Assembly (NCBI GenBank): GCA_016165875.1
Contig: JABBOT010000001.1
Coordinates: 16,196,876-16,260,875, forward strand
DNA: 64,000 nucleotides
Direction: 5' to 3'
From: Acanthopleura granulata
Lineage: Eukaryota > Mollusca > Polyplacophora > Chitonida > Chitonidae
Shown in pieces: positions 23,146 to 35,524 of this stretch; the stretch's first letter is position 1; every line of letters begins with the position of its first letter. The position numbers were made by a program, and so were the translations under genes. The notes under the pieces are model-generated. The model had not been told where the DNA came from. It saw only the letters and a program-made list of their open reading frames with translations, and did not search any database.

Positions 23146-24242
23146 CTCAAAGTTGCAATTGACATCACCGCATTTTTTACCTGATTCTACTTGGGTCATG
23201 TATGAATCGGGGGGGGGGAGAGATTTTCCAAACACTTTATTTTCCAAACACTTACACGAACACTTAGTGAGGTAAACGGACAAGAGTCCGAATTTTACTG
23301 GACTGGTTACGTGTAACCATTTCCCAGCTATCACATTTGCCCTGGTTTTACTCTCTGTGCTGGTTTTTTTTTATATGTAAAACTAATGGCGAGGATCCGA
23401 CTGGGTATCGAACCATGGGATGGAGCTCTCACATAGTCCTACATAATGTAACCTGTGAGCTTCATGATTTTCTTCGAGTTCGTTTCCAAGACATTGGCAC
23501 AGCTGACCAACAGAAATGCCACCCCAATGTATAGATGTATACTCCAAATATTCAGTACAAATATTCAGTATGCACTGGATGAAGTGCATATGTTATTATA
23601 AACGTTACCTGGTATAAGGCTATAGCATATACTGTGCAGGCAAACGAAAATAAATACATGTATATCTTTACAACAAAATCGTGCCGTGAATATCCTGAGC
23701 AGATAAATGCAGCCTTCTAATAATATCACTGTGTTCACCTGGTCAGTATTTTAACCAGTATAAATTCTCTGGGGTTGTCTGATCTGCCTTAGAACTGAGA
23801 AGGCTTCCTCAAATAGTCATTTAACCCTGTAACCACAAACACAACTTTGCTCGCTTGCTTTGCACTTAACGTCACGTACAGGATTATTTTGAAGGTTTTA
23901 CCGCACATGGTAAAAAACCCGAAATGGATGATAAAATATAGCTGTAAACTTCGCGACGGGCTTTTATGTCAGTGTATAGGGAAAATGTATTTAAACGATA
24001 TCACTTATCAGTTTTATACACCGTCATGCAGGACGTTTTCGCTTTTGCGATAGCCCTCAGGTTTAGCTTAGTTATTTAACCGAATCTAGAGATTTTCTAT
24101 TTTGGATGCTTTCTCATACGGCTATTTCTGCGGGAGAAAACTTAAGCAGAGCGTCATTGCTGTATGAAATTTCCCCGATTTCCTCTCACCATACTGGCCA
24201 CCGTCGAGCATACAAGTGAATTATTCCTGAGTACGGTGTGAA

Positions 24243-24440
24243 ACACTAATTTTTATAAATATAAAAATATATATAAATATATATATATAAATATAAAAAA
24301 ATAAATATATGAAATATCACGGAGATACATATATATGCTGCCTTGAAATGACTCTGATCTCTTTAATCATAGACACAATTAGAAACAAAGCAGCAGAAAT
24401 GTTCAACATCCCCGCCAGATATATATATATATATACTCAC
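24243..24440. repeat. AT-rich and (TA)n microsatellites
   Basis: ataaatataaaaatatatataa-type sequence to about 24312 and (TA)n at 24419-24434. Confidence 0.8.
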
Positions 24441-25976
24441 AACAGAATTTTACTCGTGAGATTTAAGACACTTTTGCCTGTGTAATTGTGAGGCATCGGC
24501 CTGTGGGTGTGTGTGTGTTACCTTCCTGGTATGTATCGTGGGTACAATTCTAGTACTGTATACACAGCACTATAGTGAGAGTAATATAGACCTACTCAGT
24601 TCACGGATGAATGAGCATGAAGTATGCCTGCTGTACTCAAAACACTTGTGAGTGAGTCTGTCATGTGGTCCTACAACAGGGCTGCAAACACTAAAAAATA
24701 GCCTTACCATTTATGTAGTAATTTCACAAAGAACACCCTCCTAAAACTGTATTCTCTATCTTTCGTTGGCCCAAATGACACACACTGTCAAATAGATGCC
24801 TAGCCTACAACATGTCCAAATGTCATCTGGGGTTGATCACAATTATCTCAAAATTAATCAGCTGGAATGCAGGTACTAGTGTACTATCGCCATAGAAACA
24901 GAGTGTGGGGGACACTTGCTCATTGGATGATATTTTTCTCCGTTCAATTGTGGCCACAAGTAATGGACTTTTTGTCAACCATTGTTTGTCATAGTTTATA
25001 CCTGCAAAATTAGCTGGCAGTACTTCAACACATTTCAGAGATACCCGTCCTCACCATTTTCTGTGCGCCTGAATCTTGCATCGAAGAAATGTTTTTATAC
25101 CTGTAGCAGACCTTTCCCGTCAGGATTTAAAGCAGGGAACCGAGTCCAATAGGCTTACTCTCGGCTTATCACAGCCGCAGGTCTACGCTTGGTGTTAAAA
25201 CTAGATATCATAAGAAAGGCAGTACGTATGCCTAATCCTGGCAGCACACAGAAGGCCTTTCAACAGAGACAATGCGTAACCGTCCAGAAAAGCCGCTACG
25301 CATATAATCCCATGTTTCCTCGTTTTACCAGGTACAGGCCCCGACAGGGAACGACCTGGTAACGGGCCCCGATAAAATGTATAAATACAACAACAACCAC
25401 GCTGTGAATTAGAAGCAACCACGAGCTGCGCACGTCCCGCGTTCAGTAAGCAGCTGCCGTGGGTGTACGGGGAATGCTTGTGTGCACATCGTCTAGATGT
25501 AAGCCGGGCTAGACACTGGGAATCCACCACTATAGATCGGGAGTTCTATGAAGTATTACTGAGATGGGTCTAGCCGCCTGATTTTCAGGCTAGTGTCCAC
25601 TCAGCCGACCTATGTACAGTGTCCCATCGCCCTGAGGTTTATACAGGTGTAGACCTTTTCAGCTCATTGATCGGCTCTGGACTCAGCAGGTGTCCCCGTT
25701 ACGGAGATCATTCATTTATCACACATTTCAAGAGTATTACCTTAAAAGCAAGACGGATGTACTCGGGTTCGGCGGCTTATATATTGATGATCTGCCGTCC
25801 CTTTTTCCGACTTAATCCTGTGACATTTGTGCAGTACTGGTAGCCTACTACAGGAGAGACTGCTGCTATTCAGTACTCTATGGTGGAAGGAGTGGTTCGA
25901 GCCAACCTCGCTCTAGTACGTGCGCTAGTTCTAAGACCTGTGAAAGGAAATAAGTTCTGCCGAACACAGACGAGCA

Positions 25977-27074
25977 ATGGCAGGCTGGTGGGCCCACCGG
26001 TTTTGTCGGAGGAATGCCTGTTTCCTGTTCACTGGATGTGTTGTTGTTGTTGTAGTGTTATACCACTGGTATATGTCACCGCCAGTCTCCGTACTGAAAC
26101 ATCGCCAGGTTAAAAATCTGAATGGGACCAAATTAGTGCTGCTGTGGACGAAATTTTTCTCCGATACACACTGGGTGAAGGACGAACATTTTCGACAATG
26201 CCCCGTGAATCGCTGTGTCGTGACTGTAAAGAAGTCGTTGTTGTTGAATAGCGATGCCGTGCTATTCCACGAGAGGGACATAGGGGGACGAGGGCAGATG
26301 CCGGCGGTAAGGGCCTTAGACCAGCGGTGGATATGGCTTACTCAAGAAACTGTCATGAACTTTGGAGCGCCACTAGCAGACTACAACGGCTTATTTAACT
26401 GGACGATGACTTACAGACGGGACTCGGACATTGTGATGCCTTATGGGGCAGTTCGGAAAAGGAAAGAGCTGCAGACAACAGCATGGCTACGTAAACAAAT
26501 TGGCGAAGAGTCTCCCAGGAGGAAGAAGCTGGTAGCTATACGAATTAGTAACTGTAACTCTCCAAACACAGACCGCTTGACCTACGTGCGGAAGTTACAG
26601 GAGTACATTCCGGTGGACGTATTGGGAAAGTGTGGCCAACCCTGTCATCTGCATGACGACTGCAGCCACGCATTTATGTCACAGTATAAATTCTACTTGT
26701 CCTTTGAGAACAGCCATTGTCGCGACTATATCACTGAAAAGTTGTGGTACCCATTGGGCTTCTGGAACAACGTGCCCGTCGTCATGGGCGGCGCGGACCC
26801 GTCGGACTACGCAGCCGTGGCACCGCCCCACTCTTACATACATGTAGACGACTTTAAGTCGCCAGAAAAATTGGCAGAGTATTTGAAATTACTGGAAAAG
26901 AATGACACACTTTATAGCGAATATTTTCAATGGAGACGGGCTTATGAATACACGTTTCCGCCTTACTGTGACCTCTGCGCTGCCTTACACGCCGTCATGC
27001 CGCGGAAAACCTACAACCTTGTGGACTGGTACAAAAGAGATACCTGTTCATCTGACCATCCCGTGTATGCGTGA
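25977..27074 (+). CDS. Alpha-1,3-fucosyltransferase (GT10), 365 residues
   Basis: It transfers fucose from GDP-fucose in alpha-1,3 linkage to N-acetylglucosamine of glycans, in the Golgi. Short cytoplasmic N-terminus, a single signal anchor at about residues 15-32 (CFLFTGCVVVVVVLYHWY), a very short stem, then a GT10 catalytic domain: LVLLWTKFF near 53-61, FNWTMTYRRDSDI..PYG at 140-157 (acceptor-side motif), and the GDP-fucose motif YKFYLSFENSHCRDYITEK at 237-255 followed by VPVVMGG. N-X-S/T sites at N49, N141 and N309. The CDS is a single open exon from an ATG in good context (g at -3, g at +4). It converges with a paralogue at 31438-32763. Compared with that one it lacks ~70 stem residues. 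The enzyme family is secure; the acceptor is not known. Confidence 0.93.
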   Translation: MAGWWAHRFCRRNACFLFTGCVVVVVVLYHWYMSPPVSVLKHRQVKNLNGTKLVLLWTKFFSDTHWVKDEHFRQCPVNRCVVTVKKSLLLNSDAVLFHERDIGGRGQMPAVRALDQRWIWLTQETVMNFGAPLADYNGLFNWTMTYRRDSDIVMPYGAVRKRKELQTTAWLRKQIGEESPRRKKLVAIRISNCNSPNTDRLTYVRKLQEYIPVDVLGKCGQPCHLHDDCSHAFMSQYKFYLSFENSHCRDYITEKLWYPLGFWNNVPVVMGGADPSDYAAVAPPHSYIHVDDFKSPEKLAEYLKLLEKNDTLYSEYFQWRRAYEYTFPPYCDLCAALHAVMPRKTYNLVDWYKRDTCSSDHPVYA

Positions 27075-28902
27075 TATACAGGATACATGTTTTATGTGTT
27101 ATTTATGTTTTAGTACCGGTGTTAGTATATATGCCCTGCTAAATGCTGGTCTCTTGATCTCTCTTGATGCCTTTGATCTCTGTGTAATTCAGGGACCAGT
27201 GTTCCATGGGCCGCTATACCACCATCCCGTGTATGTGCCATGCACGGCATAGAGACCGTGTTATTGAGGATTAGTACCAGTTTCAGTACACGTGCACGCA
27301 TATATGCAGCTGTCTGAAGCCTGTGTGACAAAAGTGCCACAAAAGGCGACTGTTTGGAAAGTGTTCTTGCCATGACTACATTTGAGACATCATCGCGTGC
27401 CATGCTATTGTAATTGTGGTGGTTATTTAAAAATACTTATTTGCCTTTTGATAATATATTTGTATTTCCAATACACTGCGATTTCTGTTTAATCTGGTGC
27501 TTATGTAACCCCTATACCCCGGTGCAGAACTATATCAAACGCAGTTAAGCATTATTATGAATCTGGCAGCCAGAGACTCGAGACATTCCGGCACCATATA
27601 TTTATTCGCCAAGGAATTATAAAGGTAAAATTGAAGACACTTATTGTGAAGCGGCTGATGCTCTCATTTTACTCTCCATTCTGTAGTCTTTTATAAACTG
27701 CATTTGATTGAATATCCCATGCTGATACGAGCTAGTTTTCGAAGTAATAATTGTGACTGTTAATTGATTGAAATCGCCACCCAACTCACGAGATCTAACA
27801 AATGCCACAAGTCGACGTATGCATGTCAAGGCTAGCTGAGATCGGTTAGCTCTGTTCCCAGCTTAGCTTCCACATTAACCGCTCGGAATCATTACATTCA
27901 CTATAATCTGGAACTCGGTCCTGTTGCTTGTGCTGTCCTCAAATGGTCATAGCGGTCTGGGACGAAAACAGATGTGCCGTGACCGTAATTCTGAATCCCA
28001 ATCACTTCAGTATGTGGGAATAATACGTACCACAGCGTCAAAGTTAACATAAAGAATCCGAACTTCGCGAACCGCCACTTTCAAATCACGTGTCAAAGGC
28101 AACATAAAAGGTTAAGACTACTAAAGAAGTTGTCACTCGCCCTTTTCATGGTGTGCATCTCCATGTTTTCAATCTAAATTGTCAGTTATCTTTTTTCCGA
28201 ACCATGTAGAGTGCAGCCAAATCGAACCCATATGAAAGCATGTGAGGTGACCTTTGGTTTGGTATTGATGTGCCGGGTACATTTGTTTGAATTGTGAAGT
28301 TACGGTCTTTTTTACGAGTAAGTAGATGATATTAAGTGAGAATTACTATGAGATTAAATGAAGCCTGTTTTTATAGCATACAGTCTTGACATGTTCAGGA
28401 CAGCACACTGTAGAAGACCGAGATTCAAGTTAGTAAATGGAAGAGAACAGATCTGTATTTCTGAAATTTAAGCTTGGAAGAATGAAACAGATCCAAGATC
28501 TAGGGCACATTCAATTTAGTGGAAGCATAGAATATTGATGAGACCGTATTTTCCGACCAACACTGGCCCACTTCTCACGTTACCATGCGAACCAGAATGC
28601 CATTTACATTTTGCGTTACGCTGAATACAGCCTAAATGCAGCCTAACGCCAAGAGCTTTGGAGCATTTACTGATTTGACGTTTTTGTTAGCTTCATTAAA
28701 ACATTCTTTTACTTAAAAATACAGCCGGGATACATTGCTATATCTCTACCATTGCATTCTTGAGTTTTACATTTTGCCTTACATCATCTTTGACCTAGTA
28801 CATGGTTATTTTACATATTATACTCTACATCATGGAGAGTCAAACCAGTGTGATACCTGTTAGCTGGTCACACTTAAGCGGGGAAATCCGGCTACTTTTA
28901 CA
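27075..28902. other. Intergenic, 3' of fucosyltransferase 1
   Basis: Presumed 3' UTR first. The block at 27056-27141 is weakly repeated at 27222-27308. No canonical AATAAA seen nearby. Confidence 0.45.
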
Positions 28903-29147
28903 TTTATTTGTTTGCTTGGTATTGGCGTCGTCATCAAAACTATTTCACGTATACGCCGGTGCCCAGGGAGTGTGAGCAAAATGAACAGAACCCATGACCA
29001 TCGGTAGGTTGCTGGCAGACGTTCCCACGCATAACCAGAGAGAAGTCATCGGGAGCTGGGCTAGAACTCACAGCGAAAGCGTTGGCGAGAGGCACCTGGG
29101 TTATTACGCTGTGCTAACGTGCGAAACCCCTCGGCCACGGAGGCCCC
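28903..29147 (-). mobile_element. SINE copy
   Basis: tttatttgtttgcttggtat tail, body with aggttgctggcagacgttcc, B-box ctagaactcacagcg and head cctcggccacggaggcccc: essentially full length, diverged. Confidence 0.7.
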
Positions 29148-29334
29148 TGGCTACTGATACATGACCTATGCCACAATACCACTTCATCCATATAGACTAG
29201 GTCCTTCTAACCTAGGTTGGAATTTGATTACATACCTTCACTCGACATGCTGTAGTTTTGTTTTTTATAGTTGTTTTTTTTTTTATAATATTTATGTATA
29301 TCAACTGTTTAAATGTTTGGAGGATGCACAGGAG

Positions 29335-29530
29335 ATTTGTTTATTTCATTGGTATTTCATCGCCGAAGAATATTTCACTTACACGACGATATTCGCTGTG
29401 AGTACAAGCCCAGCTCATCTGGCTTCCTCGCCGGCTGTATGTGGGAAGGTCTGCCGGCAACCTGCGGATGGTCGTGGGTTTCCCTCTGGCTCTGTCCGGC
29501 TTCTCCGCACCATAATGCTGGCCGTCGTCG
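29335..29530. mobile_element. SINE fragment with internally inverted body
   Basis: It starts in the minus orientation (tttcattggtatttcatcgc, ttcacttacacgacg), then from about 29412 the body is in the plus orientation (ctggcttcctcgccggctgt, tgggaaggtctgccggcaac, accataatgctggccgtcgt). It abuts the next copy. Confidence 0.6.
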
Positions 29531-29702
29531 TATATTTATTTATTTATTTTGATTGGTGTTTTACGCCTTACTCAAGAATATTTCACTTATACGACCGCGT
29601 AAGCCAACATGTGTTGGACTTGAACTTACAACGACCGCATTTGTGGGAGGCACGTGGGTCATGGCGCTAGCGCGCTCATCCCCTCGGCCACGGAGGTCCC
29701 AG
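29531..29702 (-). mobile_element. SINE copy with internal deletion
   Basis: (TTTA)n tail, gattggtgttttacgcctta, a deletion joining tatacgaccgcg to gttggacttgaactt (B box), then the full head to ctcggccacggaggtccc. Confidence 0.65.
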
Positions 29703-29799
29703 CATATATTATAAAGACTGTTGATATAAACCAAGGTCTCTGGTGAGTCTGTAGCTCTTCTGGTGGGGACAAAATTGTCGGCTTAGCATATATTATGTT

Positions 29800-30460
29800 G
29801 GAATTTAGACAATACACGACTACACCTATAGCTAGTTTCATAGAAATCAAACAAAAACTGTAAGAAGATACAGGCAGTTGAAAATGAGAACAGATGATAT
29901 TCATTATGTATACTAGTATTTATTACTTGTACCAAGTTTAACTGAAATCAGACAAAAACCGCAGAAGTAGCATTTTGAAACAAGTACTACCAAAATCTAG
30001 GCAGACAGGCAGTATAACACACAATGAACAATCACAACTGAAAATCAGTATTATAAAATATGTGTCTTAAGGTAGTTTTTGTGCGAAGTCTCAATGAAAT
30101 CAAATGTCTGTTGGAGGGGTATCATTGAAAGAATTGTTAACAGATGCTGGACAAACCGACATACACACAGACAACAGACCATTCTGAACCAAGCATCGTT
30201 GAAATCGGACAAAAGCAAAAAGGGTAGTGTTTTGAAAGAAATGTTAACATGCTGGATGAACAGACAGACAGACCAACAAGCCATCATCGAAATTAAAAAT
30301 CGATATTATACGAACTATGTATCGATATTATACGAACTATATATCTTGATGCAGTCCAAACCTGAGTCAAGTTTGGATGAAATCGGACAAAAACTGAAGG
30401 TGGAGTAGCCTTTTAATCAAATGTTAACAGACAGACAGGCTGACGGGCGATGGACAATTT
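29800..30460. repeat. Degenerate ~100-180-bp tandem repeat
   Basis: tgaaatcggacaaaaac-type blocks at 29845, 29944, 30093, 30198 and 30378, each followed by a tgttaacag..agacagac block. Between the two fucosyltransferase genes. Confidence 0.6.
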
Positions 30461-31437
30461 GCCAGTCGAAGAAACTCTTCTGTTCTTCGACCAGGAGAGA
30501 TAAAAACTAGTCTTTCTCAGAGGATATTACAAGACCATTAAATATGTATTGAAAGAAAAGGAAAAAAATGGTAATGGTTTCTATTTTACAACAAGGTTTT
30601 TTTTATTTTATTGTTCATATCAAAATTTATCCAGGGTCAAAACAAGAAACAAACCCACATACACGTATATGCAAACTGACGATTATGACAAACAGTTGTC
30701 ACACTCCGCAATAATACATGTTAACAAATGTACCAACAATGAACAAAGGAGAAAAACAAAACTAATTTCTAACAACCGTTACAGCTTCACACTGAGTTAA
30801 TGGAATAATTACCTGCACAAGAAATATCCAATAATGTACAAGATTATTACATGCAGACGAATGGCGAATGATTCTATCCCCATTCATATTAAAAACAATG
30901 AAGGTATAGCTTCGCTAACACGCACGGAATCCCTGAGTTGCCAATAGATGTACACAGTATCTGTCTCCCAATGAAGCTAAAGGCTGCCTGAGACTAATGT
31001 TTATGAGAAACAACCTTTCATGTTCACATATCACGGAAAAGCGAAAAACTCATATGGAGTCATAATTTCAGCATTTTAATTTGCCATCGTAAGGAATCGT
31101 AATGGCAAAATAAAATACTTAATTATTGTGTCAAAACGAAAATTGTCATATTTCGGAAATTGTGTATTAGGTGAACCTTACCAGTGGATGCACAGGATAT
31201 TTAACTCTACCTAAAATGAGTCAGGGTTACATTCGTCCATATTGACTTTTTGTTAATATAGGCATAAAATTATTTAGGTGAACACAATGTTCATCTCTAG
31301 CTGGTAGGCAAGCTAAAGAGAATGTTGTGCGACAAAAGTAGTTACGTCAATGTTCATAACTAAATGTCGCGTGGACACCAAAGTAGCGATGTTCATGTTG
31401 ACACCCAGTAAAGACAGAGTTCATAACAAAGCGGAAG
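30461..31437. other. Intergenic, 3' of fucosyltransferase 2
   Basis: AT-rich; a short Lys/Asn-rich frame at 30549 looks like chance. Confidence 0.45.
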
Positions 31438-32763
31438 TCAGGTAAAGCCGGAGGTTGGTTCACAGCTATCCTGCTCGTACCAGCCTTTAAGGTCTCGGTA
31501 GGACTTGACCGGAAGTGACCAGTCATACAATGACTCGCACAGCTGACACCAGCCCGTGTGAGGTGTTTCTGTGTAGTGGGTACGGTGCCAGCGGAAGTAC
31601 TCTTCATACAGAGTGACGTTCTTGTCAAGAAGTACCAGAAACTCAGCTAGCTGCTTAGGGGATTCGAACCCGTCCACGTGAATGTACGAATGCGGGGGTA
31701 TCCCGTGAGCGTAGTCCCGAGGATCTGAACCACCCATGACTACAGGAACGGCATTCCAGTCGCCCAGTGCCCGCCAGATTTTCTCAGTAATATAGCTTCG
31801 ACAGTGGCTGTTTTCAAACGCCAAGTAAAACTTATACTGCTCCATTTTATCCTTGCATCCTGTGTCCACACCTGGGCATTCCAGAGTACCACACTTGCCA
31901 TAGAAATCAACTGGAATGTATTTTTGTAGCTCCTGGATATATTCCAGTCTCTTTGTCCTGGTTGTGTCACAGTTACTGATGCGGGCTGCAACTAACTTAG
32001 ATTTCTTCTCCAAAGCACCAAGAAATATCCTGGAATATTCGGGCATCGGTAAAACCTGATCGCTTTTCACTCGACTGGAAAACCGGAAGTCGATGTCGGC
32101 GTCGTCTCTGTACGTTGCTGTCCAGTTAAAGACGCCCCCAAAGTCCATCAGATTTATGCCCACCGCCCAGGGTGGCTCTTGGATGAAGTAGACCCACCTC
32201 TGATGCGGCGGGTGGTACACAGGCAGGGACGCACGGCTGTAGTTTACGATATCTCGAGGGTGAATAAGCAAGGCGTCACTCTTGCTCAGATCCGTTTTAT
32301 TAGTGGTCACTTTGCACGGTATCACGTTGGGACAGTATTTGAAGTTGGCGTCTTGCACCCACTGCTCTACGCCGTAAAACTTAGTCCAGAGCAGTATCAG
32401 TTTGGAATCACCTGGAGGGCGGTTGGCCAGCTCGGGGATGGACTTAAGCAACGTGCCGATTGGCTCTCCTGTGTCGATGAAGTCGGAAGGCGGTCGGTAC
32501 GGTGGATGAGTGATTGAAGCTAAGCGAGCCTCGTAACCTTTCTTCAAGTCCAAGTACCGCCTGTACTGTTTGGAGAACGCTGACGGGTTTTTGAGGACCC
32601 TGAGCCTGCGGCTTACGGCCTGAAGGACACGTGGTGGGCTGCTGACCCCCACCTCTTCGTGCACAAACACCTTAATGAGGCATAGCTTCACGAGCAGTAT
32701 GAAACACACCAGGTACACAATTCTACCTCCCAGCGACTTCAACATCCGGAGAACGTTCATCAT
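31438..32763 (-). CDS. Alpha-1,3-fucosyltransferase (GT10), 441 residues
   Basis: A second GT10 enzyme on the opposite strand, tail to tail with the one at 25977-27074. Signal anchor at about residues 14-34 (RIVYLVCFILLVKLCLIKVF), a basic stem to about 118, then the catalytic domain: LILLWTKFYG (122-131), FNWTATYRDDADI (212-224) and YKFYLAFENSHCRSYITEK (310-328) followed by VPVVMGGSDPRDYA. The last ~40 residues keep a C-x2-C pair (WCQLCES) and a late Cys, shared with the paralogue (YCDLCAA). Start: two adjacent ATGs at 32763 and 32760; the longer is taken. It is intronless in the CDS. Length and domain order are normal for the family. Likely a Golgi type II membrane enzyme; acceptor unknown. 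Confidence 0.94.
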   Translation of the reverse strand: MMNVLRMLKSLGGRIVYLVCFILLVKLCLIKVFVHEEVGVSSPPRVLQAVSRRLRVLKNPSAFSKQYRRYLDLKKGYEARLASITHPPYRPPSDFIDTGEPIGTLLKSIPELANRPPGDSKLILLWTKFYGVEQWVQDANFKYCPNVIPCKVTTNKTDLSKSDALLIHPRDIVNYSRASLPVYHPPHQRWVYFIQEPPWAVGINLMDFGGVFNWTATYRDDADIDFRFSSRVKSDQVLPMPEYSRIFLGALEKKSKLVAARISNCDTTRTKRLEYIQELQKYIPVDFYGKCGTLECPGVDTGCKDKMEQYKFYLAFENSHCRSYITEKIWRALGDWNAVPVVMGGSDPRDYAHGIPPHSYIHVDGFESPKQLAEFLVLLDKNVTLYEEYFRWHRTHYTETPHTGWCQLCESLYDWSLPVKSYRDLKGWYEQDSCEPTSGFT

Positions 32764-32914
32764 TACAGAGTTGTGTCACTTACAGGCAATCCCTAGAATG
32801 AACACCGACATAGGCACACAATGAGTCAGGATCTGTAATAATAAAAACGTGATATAAACACTGAAACACATATATATACACCTATTTACTTTGTACACAT
32901 ATAAACACGTAATT

Positions 32915-33010
32915 ACTTATTTATTTTATTTATTTATTTCATTGACGGGTTGGAGTTATAGGCCGTATTCAAGAATATTTCACAAATACGAAGGCACCTA
33001 GCATCATAGT
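32915..33010 (-). mobile_element. Degenerate SINE tail
   Basis: tttattttatttatttattt, then gccgtattcaagaatatttc and a weak body; head not recognised. Confidence 0.45.
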
Positions 33011-33176
33011 GATAGGACACCATAAAAGCCCAGGTAATTGCAAATTACGGGCTGCATAGTGTTGGCGTGCGAAAATCAGGGCTGAGGTTGTTCACTGCCT
33101 CCCTGGCGCAAGTATTAACAAGACTAAGCATCTTTCTACCGTTTTCAGACGAGACGCATTAAGACTAAACTTACTT

Positions 33177-33416
33177 TATTTTATTTATTTAGTGTTTTAC
33201 GCCGTACTCGAGAATATTTCACTTATACGATTCGTCCAGCAATATAGTGGAAGAAAATCGTATCCGGGGAAACCCAGGACCATCTGCAGGTTGCTGGCGG
33301 ACCTTCCCACGAACGGCCAGATAAAGGCCGCATGAGCTGGACTTGAACTGACAGCGACTCTGGCGGGAGACATCATGGTTATTACGCCCCGTTGGCGCTA
33401 ACCCCTCTTCCCTCCG
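33177..33416 (-). mobile_element. SINE copy
   Basis: gtgttttacgccgtactcga tail, tgcaggttgctggcggacct body, ggacttgaactgacagcgac B box and a decayed head. Full order preserved. Confidence 0.7.
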
Positions 33417-35524
33417 TCTTACACTAAATTAAGAAGGTCTATTTAAAGTATTTAGGACGCGATATTCTCGATCTCATGCATCGTGTATTTCTGATTTCAT
33501 GTTTCACACAACTTTATCTACATCATTTGCATACGTAATTGACTGATCTACCAGACTTCGCTTCGTATTTAATTTTAATTTGCCTTTTTTTATTATTCTA
33601 ATAAATCTTGGAGTTAAAACAGACATTCGTATAACAGCGTTCAGGCGTTCCGGTTTAATGCAACGCCAATTCACCGATCGACAGGCCTGTCAATCATAGC
33701 TACATAAAACAAGGGAGGTAATTTGACAAGATTCATCACCGAAATCAGTTACGCTCTTTCATGAAATTTCTTTCAATTCATTTTACTCACATATAGGCTA
33801 TTGTGTTTATTACTATTCCTTACATGTATAACTCTAACAGAGCATTGTTGTAAAGACGACAGCCCTGTATATATGTTCTGGTATAGTATATTGTATATCT
33901 AAATTTAAACTATGTTCACATGTTAAAATTACATTGATGCACTTTCAATTTTATTCCACATTCAGCCTAACTCAATTATCTTAACACACTGACATATACA
34001 CGTCGCCACGATATGGCTGAAATACTGCCGAAGTGGCGTTGAGCGTAATCATTCATTCACATTTACACAAACTGTTACAAATCGCAGGGTTGCCTCACAA
34101 GACCAATTTTAAATGCGGCTCTCCACACATCTGTCTGGTTTGGGGAGTAGGTAAAATGCTGTCCCATGGACCGAACAACCTTGATATCGAATGGCTATGC
34201 ACAAGAGTAAAGTAAGTCATCTCCGTACAAGGCTACACACACTGCTGCGATAAATCAGACTGCATTCGGGTTTAGGATATAATTAAACTTAATCATAACT
34301 CCTTCAATTATTATCAAGTATGCAAGAATTGGATATGTAAATTTTCAGAAAATTCTCGACAATCCAATTATACTATTTACTTAAATATGTCGACATGATT
34401 TTTGCAGATATTTGCGATTTTCTCTGTTTTCATTCATTACTATCGATGCCAAAACACGGACTGTGTAGAGTTAGCTGTCGGACCAGGTACCTGCCCTGAC
34501 TAAGGTTTTTATCGCGCTTCTTCATTGCTTAGGGTGAAAGTGGGAGGCGTAGCTGTCGATCGGTCAATTTCCACATTAGCGCTCAATATTAACCACATAA
34601 GAGCTAAGAAAATATGTAAAGTAAGAAATAATAACGAATTCATGCAAAGGGAAGTAGTTAGTAATTAAACGCGGCGATCTTGTTTAACATTCTGAGTACA
34701 GAGACATTAAGGCGGAGTGTCAGATCTTCACTCTATCTATATTTACATGGCAAGAATTGAAAATGTAAAATTTTAAAAAACTTAAAGTGAAAGCTTTTGA
34801 TGGAGTGTCCTTTACACACTCTTTATTGCAGTAATATCTTGTGACGTTGATAAAATGGCTTAAAATTAGTGACTTTCTAAATTTATTCCCTTGTAAAATT
34901 TTCAGGTGCAAATCCTACGCCAGTTACTGAAATTAATCCTTATTTTACGCCCTGTGTCATTTTGACTACACCTTTTTTTAGTTTCATCACTGATTTTACA
35001 TTTTATACGCGAATCCATACGTGATATTTTCAGAAAGTTAGCAAATTTTTACTTCTATTATGCCTTTTTTTATTCGCCCGTATCTTGGTTTATATTAAAA
35101 ATGGTGTAACATTGAAAGACTCAAAATAATCATTATCAACCCTGAATACATACAACATATATAAAATCATGAATGATTAAGATTAATCTAGTTCTGTTGT
35201 GAAACAGTGGCATGGATTAACACGGGAAAATCCCTGTTTCTGTATAAATCATCATGTAAAGCAGTTTTCGCTTGTCCACGTTAGGCACCTCACATTTGTT
35301 TCTGCCAATATAATATTTATTCCACTGAACAGCTGAAGAAGTTTGAGTAACATAAACACTGAACTCCAGATTATTCATCTGAAATTTCCTGAATTATTGT
35401 TTGGAGTGGCCCAGAGAGACACACTGTAAATAAGCAAGGCACTTTTGCGCCATTGAATAAAACACCAGTGTTTTAATTTATAGCACCTTCCATCTAAAAG
35501 TTTGTAGAAAATGTCCATAATTGG
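33417..35524. other. Non-coding stretch
   Basis: AT-rich, only the SINE tail at 34011 recognised. Confidence 0.5.
34011..34066 (+). mobile_element. Tail of a second SINE type
   Basis: gatatggctgaaatactgccgaag, ggcgttgagcgtaatcattcattcac: the (ATTC)n-tailed 3' end of a different element, repeated at 42790-42845. Head not recognised. Confidence 0.5.

Larger units (their letters stand above)
19962..25976. other. Intergenic, SLC16-like to fucosyltransferase
   Basis: Apart from the ORF at 21591, the SINE tail at 20912, the 52-bp array and AT-rich repeats, nothing coding was recognised. Frames at 23023 and 25201 are in repeat or low-complexity context. Confidence 0.45.

Noticed and set aside
24243..24312. 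AT-rich block as an origin or promoter
   Set aside because: Simple microsatellite with no gene beside it.
31740..32517. Further long frames on both strands around 32 kb
   Set aside because: Shadows of the fucosyltransferase CDS at 31438-32763.
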